Assembly (NCBI RefSeq): GCF_002901445.1
Contig: NZ_PPPD01000001.1
Location: 2,734,501-2,798,500 of the forward strand
Source of the DNA: Deinococcus koreensis
Lineage (GTDB): Bacteria; Deinococcota; Deinococci; Deinococcales; Deinococcaceae
Length of the DNA: 64,000 bases
Reading direction: 5' to 3'
A model generated the notes under the pieces. That model was not told where the DNA came from and made no database searches. It worked only from the letters and a program-made list of their open reading frames with translations. Of this stretch, positions 12,692 through 26,418 are shown one piece after another. Numbering within the stretch: the stretch's first letter is position 1; every line of letters begins with the position of its first letter. The translations under genes and the position numbers were made by a program.

Positions 12692-12724
12692 GGGGGCCGC
12701 GCACCCACAAGCGGCGCGGCCCCC
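12692..12724 (-). terminator. 11-bp hairpin between livJ and the hydrolase
   Basis: Bases 12692-12702 pair perfectly with 12714-12724. On the minus strand it lies just after the livJ stop. With no T run it is likely a 3'-end stabiliser or attenuator that keeps binding-protein mRNA in excess over the rest of the operon, as is common in ABC importers. Confidence 0.65.
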
Positions 12725-12744
12725 AGAGCAGCGTCCCCCCGACT

Positions 12745-13905
<1,161 letters not shown>

Positions 13906-13921
13906 GTTCCTGCGGAGTCTA
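13906..13921 (-). promoter_or_regulatory. promoter of the liv operon
   Basis: TAGACT at 13921-13916 lies 10 bases before the livJ ATG. The predicted 5' leader is about 3 to 4 bases. AGGAAC directly before the start could still help ribosome binding. Confidence 0.5.
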
Positions 13922-14049
13922 GGACAGGCCCGTCACGGGGGCGTTACACCCTGCCCACCGCCGCCTGCCCACCTCTGCCTGGGGCCTGACCGTTCGGCCG
14001 GGGCGCCCTTGCCCCGGCGGCGGGTACGCTGGAGACACAGGAGGGCTCA

Positions 14050-15231
14050 GTGCTGCACGACTATCGCCGCTGGTGGCACAAACCGCAGCTTCACCAGGAG
14101 GGCGAGGACGCCCGGCGCGTGACCTTCCTGGAACTCTTCTTCGACCTGATCTTCGTGGTCGTGATCGCACGGCTGGCCCACCACCTGACCGAGCACCCGG
14201 ACTGGGGCTCGCTGCGCGACTTCGTGCTGCTGTTCGTGCCGGTGTGGTGGGTGTGGATCGGCATCACGTACTACAACGAGCGCTTCGAGACCTACGACCT
14301 GAGCTTCCGGGCCTTCACCTTCCTGCAGCTGCTGGCGGTCGCCGGCATGGCGGCCAGCGCGGAATACGGCCTGAGCAAGACCGCGGCGGGCTTCGCCCTC
14401 TCCTACGCGTTCGCGCGCACGGTCATCACGCTGATGTGGTGGCGGGCGGGCCGGCACAACCCGCAGCTCCGGCCGGTCACCGACATCTTCGTCAGGGGCT
14501 TCAGCCTCAGCATCGCGCTGTGGGTGGTCTCGGCCTTCGTGGGCGGCCCGCTGGCGCTGCTCCTGAGGGGCGCGGGCCTGCTGATCGACCTGCTCACCCC
14601 GGTGCCGACCCTGCCGCGCCAGCGGCGGCTCTTTACCTCGGCCGCCCGCAAGCTGCCCGAGCGCTTCGGCCTGTTCGTGATCATCGTGCTGGGCGAGGGG
14701 CTGGTGGGGGTGGTGAACGGGCTGGCCGATCTGGAGGCGCTGGGCGCGCTGGCCCTGACCCGCTTCGTGCTCAGCCTGCTGCTGGGCTTCGGGCTGTGGT
14801 GGATCTACTTCGACTTCATCGGCCGCCGCGAGCCCCGGCGCGACACCATCAAGCTCTTCGCGTGGTCGTATCTGCACCTGCCGCTGGTGCTGGGGATCAC
14901 CATGACCGGCGCCATGCTCTCGCACGCCGTGGCGCTGGGCGCGGGCGCGGCCGAGGAAGCGACCCGCTGGATTCTGGTGCTGGGCTTCGCGCTGTACTAC
15001 CTGTCGGTGGCGGCGCTGGAATACACCGTCGAGGAGGAGCGGCTGGTCGATCAGCGCATGGTGACCGGGCTGCGGGTGGGCACGGCCCTGCTGGCGCTGG
15101 CGCTGCCGCTGCTGCCCATGCCGCTGGGCGCGCTGGTGGCGGCGCTGGTGGCCCTGCACCTGCTGCACATGTGGGTCGGCGTCGCTGCCTGGTTCCGCAG
15201 CGATCAGGCCGGCCGGGTGGACGTGCATTGA
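14050..15231 (+). CDS. ltrA: low temperature requirement protein A (LtrA) family membrane protein
   Basis: A 393-residue integral membrane protein. It has the LtrA hallmark RVTFLELFFDLIFVV near the N-terminus (residues 19-33), followed by about eleven hydrophobic segments and the ERFGLFVIIVLGEG motif in the middle. The family was named from a Listeria cold-growth mutant, and its molecular function is not established. The GTG at 14050 is preceded by a good Shine-Dalgarno site (AGGAGGG), and TACGCT at 14025-14030 is a possible -10. It is divergent from livJ and apparently monocistronic. Confidence 0.88.
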   Translation: MLHDYRRWWHKPQLHQEGEDARRVTFLELFFDLIFVVVIARLAHHLTEHPDWGSLRDFVLLFVPVWWVWIGITYYNERFETYDLSFRAFTFLQLLAVAGMAASAEYGLSKTAAGFALSYAFARTVITLMWWRAGRHNPQLRPVTDIFVRGFSLSIALWVVSAFVGGPLALLLRGAGLLIDLLTPVPTLPRQRRLFTSAARKLPERFGLFVIIVLGEGLVGVVNGLADLEALGALALTRFVLSLLLGFGLWWIYFDFIGRREPRRDTIKLFAWSYLHLPLVLGITMTGAMLSHAVALGAGAAEEATRWILVLGFALYYLSVAALEYTVEEERLVDQRMVTGLRVGTALLALALPLLPMPLGALVAALVALHLLHMWVGVAAWFRSDQAGRVDVH

Positions 15232-15317
15232 GCCCGCTGGGAACGGGGCGCGGTGTGTTGGCCGCTTGCCGCGGTGGCGTGAAGTGGCGCTGTGACCGCC
15301 GCGTAACGCCCCCCCCG

Positions 15318-15332
15318 TAGGCTTGGGCCCGA
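15318..15332 (+). promoter_or_regulatory. leaderless promoter of the MetX-like gene
   Basis: TAGGCT at 15318-15323 is followed by 8 bases and the ATG at 15332. This favours the ATG over the in-frame TTG at 15323, which overlaps the box. Confidence 0.5.
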
Positions 15333-16426
15333 TGCAAGACCACGGGGGCAGGGACGAGGGGGGGGCCGTGCAGGGGGCGGGGCCACCGGGCGCGCTGGTG
15401 CTGGAGGTGGCCCTGAAGCTGGCAGGGGTCGAGGTGCCGGTGCGCCTGGGCGGCCAGTCGTGGGGCCAGCTCAACGCGGCGCGCGACAACGCGGTGCTGG
15501 TCTGCCACTACTACACCGGCACCATGCGCGCGGCGGGGATCACGCCCGACGGCTCGCCCGGCTGGTGGGACGCCCTGATCGGCCCCGGCAGGGCCGTGGA
15601 CACGCAGCGCTATTTCGTGGTCTGCCTCAACTCGCTGAGCAACGTGCAGGCGGGCGACCCCGGCGTGGTGACCAGCGGCCCGGACACGCCCCACCCGGAC
15701 GGTGGGCGCTGGGGCGGGCGCTTCCCGGCCTGGGACTTCGCCGACCTGCACGCGGCGCAGCTCGCACTGATGCGCCAGCTGGAGCTGCCGCGCTGGCACG
15801 CCGTGATCGGCCCCAGCTTCGGCGGGATGCAGGCGCTGCAGTGGGCGGCGCGCGCCCCGGAACTGGCGCCGCGCGTGGCGGCCATCGCCAGCTCTCCCAG
15901 GGCCGGGCCGGTGCTGCGGGGCGTCTTCAGCCCGCTGCTGCGTGACGTGGCCCCGGCGGGCGGCCTGGAGGGGGCCCTGCGCCTGATCACCCTCTTCGGC
16001 CTGGGCCCCGACGGCATCGAGACGCTGTTCCGGGACGCCGATTTCGGCGCCTACCTGCGCGGCCGCATGGGCACGGCCAGCCTGCCGCACATCCTCGACA
16101 TCGGGCGGGTGGTGCTCACCCACGACCTGGAGGCGATCTGCCCGCCGGACGTGCTGTTCGCCCACTGGCGGCGCAGCGGCCTGCGGCTCCTGAGCGTCAA
16201 CATCCACGGCGACGGGTTCTTTCCGGCGGCCGAGATGCGCGCCTTCGCCGCCCAGAGCGTGGCGGCCGGCGTAGGGCACACCCATCTCGAATTCGACTCG
16301 CCTCATGGTCACCTGGGGTGCATCATGGACACACACGCTTTTGCCGAGCCGCTGCGCGCCCTGCTGGATTCAGGGCCACGTGGCGTGGCGCAGGTCGGCG
16401 TGAGGTCGGGGGAGACGCATGGCTGA
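15332..16426 (+). CDS. MetX-like homoserine acetyltransferase family protein (alpha/beta hydrolase fold)
   Basis: A 364-residue protein with the MetX arrangement: FPAWDFADLHAAQ, then VIGPSFGGMQALQWA with nucleophile S162, the C-terminal acidic region NIHGDGFFP and the histidine in HGHLG. True homoserine O-acetyltransferases have G-C-x-G-S-T-G-P earlier in the chain; here that block is changed (SNVQAGDPGVVTSGP). It may therefore be a divergent member with another acyl substrate or a simple hydrolase. Its stop overlaps the next gene by 8 bases. It heads a unit that probably continues through the hydrolase and the two CoA-transferase genes. Confidence 0.8.
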   Translation: MQDHGGRDEGGAVQGAGPPGALVLEVALKLAGVEVPVRLGGQSWGQLNAARDNAVLVCHYYTGTMRAAGITPDGSPGWWDALIGPGRAVDTQRYFVVCLNSLSNVQAGDPGVVTSGPDTPHPDGGRWGGRFPAWDFADLHAAQLALMRQLELPRWHAVIGPSFGGMQALQWAARAPELAPRVAAIASSPRAGPVLRGVFSPLLRDVAPAGGLEGALRLITLFGLGPDGIETLFRDADFGAYLRGRMGTASLPHILDIGRVVLTHDLEAICPPDVLFAHWRRSGLRLLSVNIHGDGFFPAAEMRAFAAQSVAAGVGHTHLEFDSPHGHLGCIMDTHAFAEPLRALLDSGPRGVAQVGVRSGETHG

Positions 16427-17165
16427 GCGGGGAGCGCGGGATCGGGGAGCAGACGAACGGGTGCTGGTGGCCATCCACGGCAATTTCGCCTCCGCCGTCT
16501 GGTGGTTCGACCTGCTCAGCGAGCCGCCCACCGGCTGGCGCGTGCTCGCGCCCACGCTACCGGGCTTCGGCGGCACCTACCACCAGGGGCCGGTCGGCAT
16601 CGCGCTGTACGCCGAGTGGCTGGCGGGCTGGCTGAACGAACGGGGCGCGAACCGACCGGTGCTGCTGGGGCACTCGCTGGGCGGCGCGGTCGCCCTGGAA
16701 CTGGCCGCCCAGGAGCCGCGCAGCGTCGCGGGCCTGGTGCTGGCCGCCAGCGCCCCCCTGGGGGGTCTGGTCACGCCGGAGGAGAATTACCCGGTGCTGG
16801 ACATGCTCCGCACGAACGCGGTGCTGCTGGAGACCAGCCTGGGCGCCCTGTTCCCCTCGGGGCGGCCCGCCAACTTCGCGCAGTTCATCGAGGACGGCGC
16901 CCGCATGGCCCCGGAGCACTACCAGGGCAACGCGCGGGCGCTGGGCGAGTGGCGGGTCGGGGCGGCGGCGCTGCAGGGGGTGCCGGCGCTCGTGATGGGC
17001 GGCGAACTCGACCTGCTGATCACCCCGGACATGGTGCGCGCCCAGGCCGAGGCGCTGGGCACCCGCGCCGAGATCGTGCCGGGCCGTGGCCACGGCTTCC
17101 CGCAGGAAGACCCGGCGGGCTTCCGCGCCCGCCTCGACGAATTCCTGAGTACCCTGAGTGCCTGA
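16419..17165 (+). CDS. alpha/beta hydrolase
   Basis: A 248-residue serine hydrolase. HGNFAS near residue 20 forms the oxyanion loop, S86 lies in LLGHSLGGA, the acid is in ELDLLI and the histidine is in [11 protein letters not shown]. The ATG lies 8 bases inside the end of the MetX-like gene, so translation is probably coupled. It lies 28 bases before the CoA-transferase subunit A gene. Two acyl-handling hydrolases next to a CoA-transferase suggest a small acyl-compound pathway. The substrate is unknown. Confidence 0.85.
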   Translation: MAERGARDRGADERVLVAIHGNFASAVWWFDLLSEPPTGWRVLAPTLPGFGGTYHQGPVGIALYAEWLAGWLNERGANRPVLLGHSLGGAVALELAAQEPRSVAGLVLAASAPLGGLVTPEENYPVLDMLRTNAVLLETSLGALFPSGRPANFAQFIEDGARMAPEHYQGNARALGEWRVGAAALQGVPALVMGGELDLLITPDMVRAQAEALGTRAEIVPGRGHGFPQEDPAGFRARLDEFLSTLSA

Positions 17166-17193
17166 TCCCACTGCTGATCCATCCGGAGGTCGA

Positions 17194-17898
17194 ATGAACA
17201 AGGTTTACCCGAGTGCTCCAGAAGCGCTCCGTGACATCGTGCACGGCGGCCAGACCGTCGCCGTGGGGGGCTTCGGCCTGTGCGGCATCCCCGAGGCCCT
17301 GATCCTGGCGCTGCGCGACTCCGGCGCCATGGGCCTGACCGCCGTGAGCAACAACGCCGGTGTGGACGGCTGGGGCCTGGGCCTGCTGCTGCAGACCCGC
17401 CAGATCCGCAAGATGATCTCGTCCTACGTGGGCGAGAACAAGGAATTCGAGCGGCAGTACCTGGCGGGCGAGCTGGAACTGGAGTTCACGCCGCAGGGCA
17501 CCCTGGCCGAGCGGATGCGGGCCGGCGGGGCGGGTATCCCCGGCTTCTATACCAAGACCGGCGTGGGCACCATCGTGGCCGAGGGCAAGGAGCACAAGGA
17601 CTTCGGCGGCGTGACATACATCCTGGAACGCGGCATCGTCGCGGACATCGCGCTGGTGAAAGCCTGGAAGGCCGACCGCGCCGGCAACCTGATCTACCGC
17701 AAGACCGCCCGCAACTTCAACCCGCTCGTCGCCACCTGCGGCCGCGTCACCGTGGCCGAGGTCGAGGAGATCGTCGAGACCGGTACCTTCGACCCCGACG
17801 ACATCGACACCCCCGGCATCTACGTGCAGCGCGTGGTGCTCAACGCCCACCCCGAGAAACGCATCGAGCAGCGCACGGTGAGGAGTGCGGAAGGCTAA
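17194..17898 (+). CDS. scoA: 3-oxoacid CoA-transferase subunit A
   Basis: A 234-residue alpha subunit of a family I CoA-transferase. It shows [10 protein letters not shown], the [15 protein letters not shown] block and [11 protein letters not shown], which are typical of succinyl-CoA:3-ketoacid CoA-transferases that move CoA between succinate and acetoacetate. The ATG at 17194 has GGAGG about 5 bases upstream. The in-frame upstream extension to 17158 is unlikely. The other subunit follows after an 80-base gap that holds an inverted-repeat element whose left arm overlaps the last codons of this gene. The exact acid used (acetoacetate, 3-oxoadipate) cannot be told from sequence alone. Confidence 0.9.
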   Translation: MNKVYPSAPEALRDIVHGGQTVAVGGFGLCGIPEALILALRDSGAMGLTAVSNNAGVDGWGLGLLLQTRQIRKMISSYVGENKEFERQYLAGELELEFTPQGTLAERMRAGGAGIPGFYTKTGVGTIVAEGKEHKDFGGVTYILERGIVADIALVKAWKADRAGNLIYRKTARNFNPLVATCGRVTVAEVEEIVETGTFDPDDIDTPGIYVQRVVLNAHPEKRIEQRTVRSAEG

Positions 17899-17959
17899 TA
17901 GCAGATGGCTGATGGCTCAACCGCCTCTGGCCATCTGCCATCGACCATCTGCCTTCCGC
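17887..17959. repeat. imperfect inverted-repeat element, copy B
   Basis: Arms 17887-17916 and 17930-17959 agree at 24 of 30 positions after reverse complementation, with a 13-base loop. It separates the two CoA-transferase subunit genes and includes the stop codon of the first. Its unit sequence (GCAGATGGC) resembles copy A at 3545-3682. Confidence 0.72.
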
Positions 17960-17978
17960 CCCTCCGAAGGAGGCTTTC

Positions 17979-18608
<630 letters not shown>

Positions 18609-18613
18609 TCCCC

Positions 18614-18650
18614 CCGTCCGCCCGGAGGCTCAGGCCAGCCGGGCGGACGG
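18614..18650 (+). terminator. 12-bp hairpin after scoB
   Basis: Bases 18614-18625 pair with 18639-18650 around a 13-base loop. It lies between the convergent scoB and CBS-protein genes. There is no obvious T run. Confidence 0.6.
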
Positions 18651-18694
18651 CGGGTGAACCGTCCACTCAGCCCATCAGCTCCAGCCCATCAGCG

Positions 18695-19318
18695 TCAGTC
18701 CAGCAGGGTGATGCCCGCCGCGCGTACCCGCTCGCGGACGTCCTGCACGCCCTCACCGTTCACGCGCATGACGAAGCGCAGCCGCCCGTGGTCGCCGCCG
18801 TAGGTCGCCACCGAGATGATGTTGCTGGGCAGGATCGCGGTGGTGGCGGCGGCCAGGCTGCCGGGCACGTCGTTCATCTCCAGGGTCAGGCGCTGCCCGC
18901 CCTCGCGCATCCCCAGGATGTTCGTGAAGGCTTCCAGGATGTCGCGGGTGGTGATCACCCCGGTGAGTCTGCCCGCGTCGTTGAGCACCGGCAGGCCGCC
19001 GACGCGGTGTTCCAGCATCCGCAGGGCGGCGTCTTCGAGGTACTCGTTCTCGGCCGCCGTGACCACCGGGCGGGCCATGATCTCGGCCACGGTCAGCTTG
19101 CTCAGCAGGTAGTTCAGCTCCCACACGCTCAGGGTGGTGGCCTTGCTGGGCATGGCGTCTTTCAGATCCTTGCGGGTGGTGATCCCGATCAGCTGGCCGT
19201 TCTCCATGACCGGCAGGCGGCGGAAATTCCGCTCCTTGATGATCCGCAGGGCGTCCATGACGGGCGTCTCCGGGGTGATGGTCACGGGGTCGTGGGTCAT
19301 CCAGTCGCGTACCAGCAT
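18695..19318 (-). CDS. CBS-pair protein with C-terminal ACT-like domain (AcuB type)
   Basis: A 207-residue cytoplasmic protein with two CBS domains (about residues 3-58 and 76-132) and an ACT-like domain (about 143-207, from [15 protein letters not shown]). This architecture is that of the AcuB family, thought to sense adenine nucleotides; AcuB was linked to acetoin use in Bacillus, but the general role is unclear. The ATG at 19318 is preferred to the in-frame GTG at 19336 because TACACT (19330-19325) stands exactly 6 bases before it, a typical leaderless arrangement. Confidence 0.85.
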   Translation of the reverse strand: MLVRDWMTHDPVTITPETPVMDALRIIKERNFRRLPVMENGQLIGITTRKDLKDAMPSKATTLSVWELNYLLSKLTVAEIMARPVVTAAENEYLEDAALRMLEHRVGGLPVLNDAGRLTGVITTRDILEAFTNILGMREGGQRLTLEMNDVPGSLAAATTAILPSNIISVATYGGDHGRLRFVMRVNGEGVQDVRERVRAAGITLLD

Positions 19319-19330
19319 GGGGGTAGTGTA
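19319..19330 (-). promoter_or_regulatory. leaderless promoter of the CBS/ACT gene
   Basis: TACACT at 19330-19325, then 6 bases, then the ATG at 19318. Confidence 0.6.
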
Positions 19331-19489
19331 GATCACCCGGAGGCGGCCGCTGGCTCATGCGGCCCTGCAGAGCGGTTCGGACGCCCCTTCACCGGGCTCC
19401 CCCTCGAACACCCCGCGAAGCTGACTGAAGCGTGACGGCGCATGTGAAGCGGCTGTGAAGGACTTCATTCGGCTCAGGAAGGTGCGTGG

Positions 19490-19503
19490 TAGCGTCTTCC
19501 TCA
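19490..19503 (+). promoter_or_regulatory. leaderless promoter of the first Skp-like gene
   Basis: TAGCGT at 19490-19495, then 7 bases, then the ATG at 19503. Confidence 0.55.
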
Positions 19504-19994
19504 TGAAGATGTCCGCCAAAGCACTTGCCCCCATTGCCCTCATGGCCGCGTTCGGCCTGGGAACCCTCGCCCCCCACGCCCAGACCACCCCCCAGAAGGT
19601 CGGCTTCGTGGACGTGTCCAAACTGCTGGCCGCCCACCCCAACGACAAGGAAATCCAGGACGTGCAGAAGAAGGCCGACGCCGAACTGGTGGGCCTCGAT
19701 AAGCAGGTCAAGGCCATCGACGCCAAGGGTACCGCCGCCACAGCCGCCGAAAAGCAGCAGCGCGAGCAGCTGGTCGCCACCATCAAGTCCAAGGCCGAGG
19801 CCTACGACAAGCAGATCCAGCCCAAGATCGCGGTCGTCGAGAAGGCCGTCGATACGGCGGTCGGCGCGATCGCCAAGTCCAACGGGTACGCCATCGTCAT
19901 GGATCGCTCGGTCGCCCAGAAGAGCGGCCTCGTGATCTACGCCGACGCGACTACCGACATGACCGACGCGGCCGTCAAGGCCCTGAAGCCCTGA
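19503..19994 (+). CDS. Skp/OmpH family periplasmic chaperone-like protein, first copy
   Basis: A 163-residue secreted protein. A signal peptide ends near HAQ (about residue 27). The mature part starts [15 protein letters not shown], the usual OmpH/Skp beginning, continues with a charged, probably coiled-coil helical stretch, and ends with [20 protein letters not shown], the typical C-terminal strand. Skp proteins hold outer-membrane proteins in the periplasm; Deinococcus has an outer envelope layer where such a protein would make sense. The leaderless ATG at 19503 is chosen over an in-frame start at 19455. A paralogue follows after a terminator. Confidence 0.87.
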   Translation: MKMSAKALAPIALMAAFGLGTLAPHAQTTPQKVGFVDVSKLLAAHPNDKEIQDVQKKADAELVGLDKQVKAIDAKGTAATAAEKQQREQLVATIKSKAEAYDKQIQPKIAVVEKAVDTAVGAIAKSNGYAIVMDRSVAQKSGLVIYADATTDMTDAAVKALKP

Positions 19995-20028
19995 TCCGCC
20001 GCTCCCCACGCAGCTCAAGACCTGGGAG

Positions 20029-20047
20029 CCCCGCCCTGCGGGGTTTT
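20029..20047 (+). terminator. terminator between the two Skp-like genes
   Basis: Six-bp GC stem (20029-20034 with 20038-20043) followed by TTTT. It is short but of classical form. Confidence 0.65.
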
Positions 20048-20091
20048 CCATTGCCCAGGCCAAGCCCCATCCACACCCAAGAGGGGACACC

Positions 20092-20562
20092 GTGAACAAG
20101 GTATTGATGCTCCTTCCCCTGGCGCTGCTGGCCACCGTGCCGCACGCCCAGCAGAGCAAGAGCCGCGTGGCGATGGTCAACGTGCAGACGCTGATCAAGG
20201 CCATGCCCGGCAACGCCAGTTATCTGGCCCTGATGACCAAGGTCGACAAAGACCTCAAGAGCCGGCAGGCATCGCTCCAGACGCTGGCCGCGAAGGCCGC
20301 CACGACGCGCTCGACCGCCGATCAGCAGGCGCTCACCAAGGCCCAGCAGGCGTACACCGCGCAACGGGCCGATTACGACAAGCAGATCCAGACCGCGTTC
20401 AAGCCCCTGGGCACCCGACTGAACACGGTCGTGGCCCAGGTCGCCCGCGCCAACGGCATCTCCGTCGTGATGGACGACACGGTGGCCGCCCAGACCGGCC
20501 TGGTCGTGTATGCCGACCCGACCGCCAACCTGACGAACGCGGTGCTCAAAGCCCTGAAGTAA
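20092..20562 (+). CDS. Skp/OmpH family protein, second copy
   Basis: A 156-residue secreted paralogue of the preceding gene. The signal peptide ends near PHAQ. RVAMVNVQTLIKAMP matches the OmpH start, a helical coiled-coil-like middle follows, and ISVVMDDTVAAQTGLVVYADPT matches the end of the first copy closely. The GTG at 20092 has GAGGGG about 5 bases upstream. Tandem duplication with divergence suggests the two may form mixed oligomers or serve different clients; this is inference. Confidence 0.85.
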   Translation: MNKVLMLLPLALLATVPHAQQSKSRVAMVNVQTLIKAMPGNASYLALMTKVDKDLKSRQASLQTLAAKAATTRSTADQQALTKAQQAYTAQRADYDKQIQTAFKPLGTRLNTVVAQVARANGISVVMDDTVAAQTGLVVYADPTANLTNAVLKALK

Positions 20563-20649
20563 GGGCGTTCAAGGGATCGGAAGCGGGCCGCCCGGGCGAC
20601 CTGAACATAGGCGGAAGGGCGGCCGACTCCGGTGGAATGCCGCGTCAGT

Positions 20650-20696
20650 GAAAAGAGAGACCCCAGGAGCAGTCCGTCCCTGGGGTCTCTCTTTTC
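20650..20696. terminator. 18-bp perfect bidirectional terminator
   Basis: Bases 20650-20667 pair perfectly with 20679-20696. The stem starts with GAAAAGAGAG and ends with CTCTCTTTTC, giving a T-rich tail in both directions. It lies between the convergent Skp-like and flavin-oxidoreductase-like genes. Confidence 0.85.
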
Positions 20697-20710
20697 GCTG
20701 TCTCCGCCTC

Positions 20711-21205
<495 letters not shown>

Positions 21206-21316
21206 GGCCTGACCGTGGCACGCCCGCCTGCCCGTGTCTGGAACGGGCCGCACCGTCTGAACCTCCCGTCAAGGCGGTGTGAGCCCACGCTCAATTCCGG
21301 GCCGGAGCAGGCGATC

Positions 21317-22582
21317 TCAGGCCGGGACAGGGGCGCGCACCCGGTCGGGCACGTTGCGAACCAGGATCACGCCCAGCGCGAAGAACACGGCGGCGATCCC
21401 AAAGACCAGCGTGTAGCCCAGGTTGCCCCCCTGCGCGTTGCCCCAGTCGAGCAGCGCACCCTGCGGCCCCCCGATGAACTGCGGCGCCACGAACGCCACG
21501 TGCCAGATGCCCATGTCGCGGGCGTAGGAGGCGCTGCTGGGCATGGCGTCCGAGCCCAGCGCCCAGTCCACGGACGTGAAGGCGCCGTAGCCGAGGCCGA
21601 ACACCACCGCCAGGGCCAGCGCCGCCCCGAAGCCCGGCGCCACCAGGAACAGCAGGGCGGTGGTCGCCATCGTGCCGCCCGCCACGTAGATCACCGGCTT
21701 GCGGCCCACGCGGTCGCTCAGCCGCCCGCCGACCAGCGCCGAGACGATGCTCGCCACGATGATGCAGGCCAGCATGTACAGGTTCGAGCGCACCGGATCG
21801 GCCTGCTGCAGCACGTCCCGGTTGTAGAACTGCAGGAAGGGCTGCACCGAGTACTGCCCCAGCGCGAACAGGGCGCGGGTCACGAACACCCACAGGAAGG
21901 GGGAGTGCGCGAACAATGCCGTCCACGAGGCGGCGGGCTGGGCGGTCTCCGCCGGGGTCTGTGCCGGGCGAACGTCCTGTGTCCCGACGCCCCGGATGGT
22001 GATCAGCGCGGGCAGCAGCAGGGCCACGCCGACCATCAGGAACAGCGCGGCGTCGGGCAGCTTCAGCAGACTGACCACCAGGGCACCCACCGCGCCCAGC
22101 AGTTGCCCCGCCGCCTGCAGCATCCCCATGGAGCCGCTGTAGCGCCCACGCTGCTCCACCGGCACGAGTTGGGGAATCAGGGCCGAGTAGGGGGCCGTGG
22201 CGTAGTTGTTGCCGAACTGCACGAGCAGGAAGCCCAGCACATAGACCCAGAAGCCGCCCATGCCGCTCTGGGTGGCCACCGCGAAGGCCATGACCGCCAG
22301 ACCGGCCAGATTGACCCCCAGGCCCAGGCGCAGGTAGGGAAGCCGCCTTCCCGCGCGGTCGGAGTGCGCGCCCACGATGGGCGGGATCACCAGGGCCATG
22401 ACGGCGCCGACCACGGTCAGCAGGCCCACGAAGGTGCCCTTGCGCCCCTCCCCAACGAACTGCACCACGTTGGCGGGCACCAGACTGAGCAGGATCACCA
22501 GCCAGTGGAAGGCGGTGCCGAACCAGAAGGCGGACAGCACCCAGGGGCTCACTTGTACCCGGCCGGGAGATAGGGATGTCAT
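21317..22582 (-). CDS. MFS transporter, 12-TM
   Basis: A 421-residue major facilitator carrier with about twelve membrane helices. The loop motifs [15 protein letters not shown] (after helix 2) and [15 protein letters not shown] (after helix 8) are the family signatures. The N-terminal half, with [19 protein letters not shown], resembles sugar/cation symporter-like (GPH-type) carriers, so a sugar or glycoside is a reasonable guess, but the substrate is unknown. TATACT with a 7-base spacer precedes the ATG. No regulatory or metabolic gene lies beside it. Confidence 0.85.
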   Translation of the reverse strand: MTSLSPGRVQVSPWVLSAFWFGTAFHWLVILLSLVPANVVQFVGEGRKGTFVGLLTVVGAVMALVIPPIVGAHSDRAGRRLPYLRLGLGVNLAGLAVMAFAVATQSGMGGFWVYVLGFLLVQFGNNYATAPYSALIPQLVPVEQRGRYSGSMGMLQAAGQLLGAVGALVVSLLKLPDAALFLMVGVALLLPALITIRGVGTQDVRPAQTPAETAQPAASWTALFAHSPFLWVFVTRALFALGQYSVQPFLQFYNRDVLQQADPVRSNLYMLACIIVASIVSALVGGRLSDRVGRKPVIYVAGGTMATTALLFLVAPGFGAALALAVVFGLGYGAFTSVDWALGSDAMPSSASYARDMGIWHVAFVAPQFIGGPQGALLDWGNAQGGNLGYTLVFGIAAVFFALGVILVRNVPDRVRAPVPA

Positions 22583-22595
22583 TGCGGCGAGTATA
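22583..22595 (-). promoter_or_regulatory. leaderless promoter of the MFS gene
   Basis: TATACT at 22595-22590, 7 bases, then the ATG at 22582. Confidence 0.65.
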
Positions 22596-22639
22596 GGCGG
22601 CTGGGGTGGTGTTCTTGGTCAAGGGATACGGGTGGGCGC

Positions 22640-23096
22640 CTGCGGCGGACTACCCCACCCCCAGCCCCCAGCCCCCCTGGGGTAGGGGGAGCGGCGCTCC
22701 GCTGAGGAAGAGTTTCGACTGTCGCGGCGTAACTGGGCTGGGCGCTGACGTGTCCGGCCTCGACGTCATCCTCTGCTTCGCAGATCTGCGAGTCCCGCCC
22801 CGCGCTAGGCCCGCGCGCTTCGCGCATGAGCGAGTGATACGCGCTGCGCTCAATTCCGGAACATCCAGGAAAGCACCGGATGTTCCTCCATACCGCACAG
22901 CACGTACTTTTTGCTCCTCCCTTTGGTCGGGTTGAATCGCTAAAGTTTTAGCGACTGGGCCGCAATTGGTATGAGCCTATATCGATTGGTCAAGATGAGT
23001 GAGGAGCCGTCCCCGAACGGTTTGGGCCATATCCCGACGGCCGGTGGAGGTCTGCCATGAGTTGATCGGCAGGACGCTTGGAACGGCTGATCGACT
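22640..23096. repeat. dispersed intergenic repeat, copy 1
   Basis: This gap of over 500 bases holds no convincing gene. Three blocks reappear in the same order near 40.3 kb: 22694-22716, 22737-22765 and 23063-23096. Another block (22771-22795) is found reverse-complemented at 53431-53455 with 23 of 25 identities. The element starts with a C/G-run palindrome around 22655-22690 and contains a 9-bp hairpin (22858-22866/22878-22886). Bases 22921-23020 are visibly less GC-rich than the rest of the window. Confidence 0.7.
22937..22954. promoter_or_regulatory. 18-base operator-like palindrome
   Basis: TCGCTAAA-GT-TTTAGCGA: two 8-base arms in perfect dyad around a 2-base centre, inside the AT-richer part of the intergenic repeat. 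It looks like a repressor site, but no gene starts close by. Confidence 0.4.
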
Positions 23097-23139
23097 ATTG
23101 AGAGAATCAGGGCTGAAAGCGTGCCGCTGGGGCAACTTC

Positions 23140-23442
<303 letters not shown>

Positions 23443-23455
23443 GCACGCTCCGAGG

Positions 23456-25686
<2,231 letters not shown>

Positions 25687-25690
<4 letters not shown>

Positions 25691-25917
25691 ACCCGCACCC
25701 GGATACCGCGCAGATCGGCCTGCCGGAGCGCCAGATCGGTGCCGTTCACGCGCAGCTCCATCGGGTCGCCCAGCGGCGCGCGGCGCACCACAGTCACCGG
25801 AGCGCCGCGCACGAAGCCCAGTTCCAGCAGCCTTCGCCGCAGCGGGTGCCGGGGGTCGAGGCCCAGCACATGGGCCGTCTCGCCGGTGGAAAGTTGATCG
25901 AGGGTTCGTTCATCCAT
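25687..25917 (-). CDS. feoA: ferrous iron transport protein A
   Basis: A 76-residue SH3-like protein that partners FeoB. The [20 protein letters not shown] segment and the final RV.G..LALR are those of FeoA. The ATG at 25917 is chosen over longer extensions because a GGGAG site lies about 8 bases upstream and the promoter is between. It is the first gene of feoA-feoB-feoC. Confidence 0.93.
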
Positions 25918-25939
25918 GCCCGTCTCCCTATACCCGAGC

Positions 25940-25967
25940 AGAATAGTCGGATTTGGGGATTTGGCAA
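25940..25967 (-). promoter_or_regulatory. promoter of the feoABC operon
   Basis: TTGCCA (25967-25962), 16 bases, TATTCT (25945-25940). The predicted start of transcription near 25933 gives a short leader with a Shine-Dalgarno site. No clear Fur or DtxR box could be recognised. Confidence 0.6.
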
Positions 25968-26082
25968 GGGCAGAAGCCGGGTTCTGATTGAGTCTCACCG
26001 GCGGCCTCTCGGCAGGCGATCACGAGCGCTGTTTCGGGTTCACAGGGGCAGGCCCCAGCCCAGTTCCATCAGCTCAGGCACA

Positions 26083-26418
26083 TCAGCTCAGGCCCAGATG
26101 AACCTTCAGCCGCCGGTCGAGGTCGGCCAGTTGCGTGGGGGTGAGGCTGCCCAGGTATGCGCCGATGCGGGTGCGGTTCAGCCCACGGATGTAGTTCAGT
26201 TGCACCCTACTCGACTCCGGCAGGCCGCAGCTTCCGGCGGGGAGCATCACGTCGAAGGGGTATTCCCGGCTGACGTTGCTCGTGATCGGGGCCACCACCA
26301 GATGCGGCAGACTCTCGTTGGCGAGGTTGTTGGTCAGAATCACGGCGGGCCGTGTCCGGGCCGGCTCACCGCTCACGCTGGGCTCGAAGTTCACGGCGTA
26401 GAGGTCGCCGCGCCTCAC
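26083..26418 (-). CDS. mazF: MazF/PemK-type mRNA interferase toxin
   Basis: A 111-residue toxin of the PemK/MazF family, which cleaves mRNA. RRGDLYAVNFEP at the start, the RPAVILTNN block, VVAPITSN and the final helix (LTPTQLADLDRRLKVHLGL) are typical. The start is the GTG at 26418 overlapping the antitoxin stop in GTGA (26415-26418); an upstream extension into the antitoxin gene is not real. The antitoxin-first order with coupled translation is usual for such modules. Confidence 0.88.
   Translation of the reverse strand: MRRGDLYAVNFEPSVSGEPARTRPAVILTNNLANESLPHLVVAPITSNVSREYPFDVMLPAGSCGLPESSRVQLNYIRGLNRTRIGAYLGSLTPTQLADLDRRLKVHLGLS

Noticed and set aside
22606..22935. Short plus-strand frame in the intergenic repeat
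   Set aside because: Codon choice is poor, no start signal is seen and the DNA is explained by the dispersed repeat.
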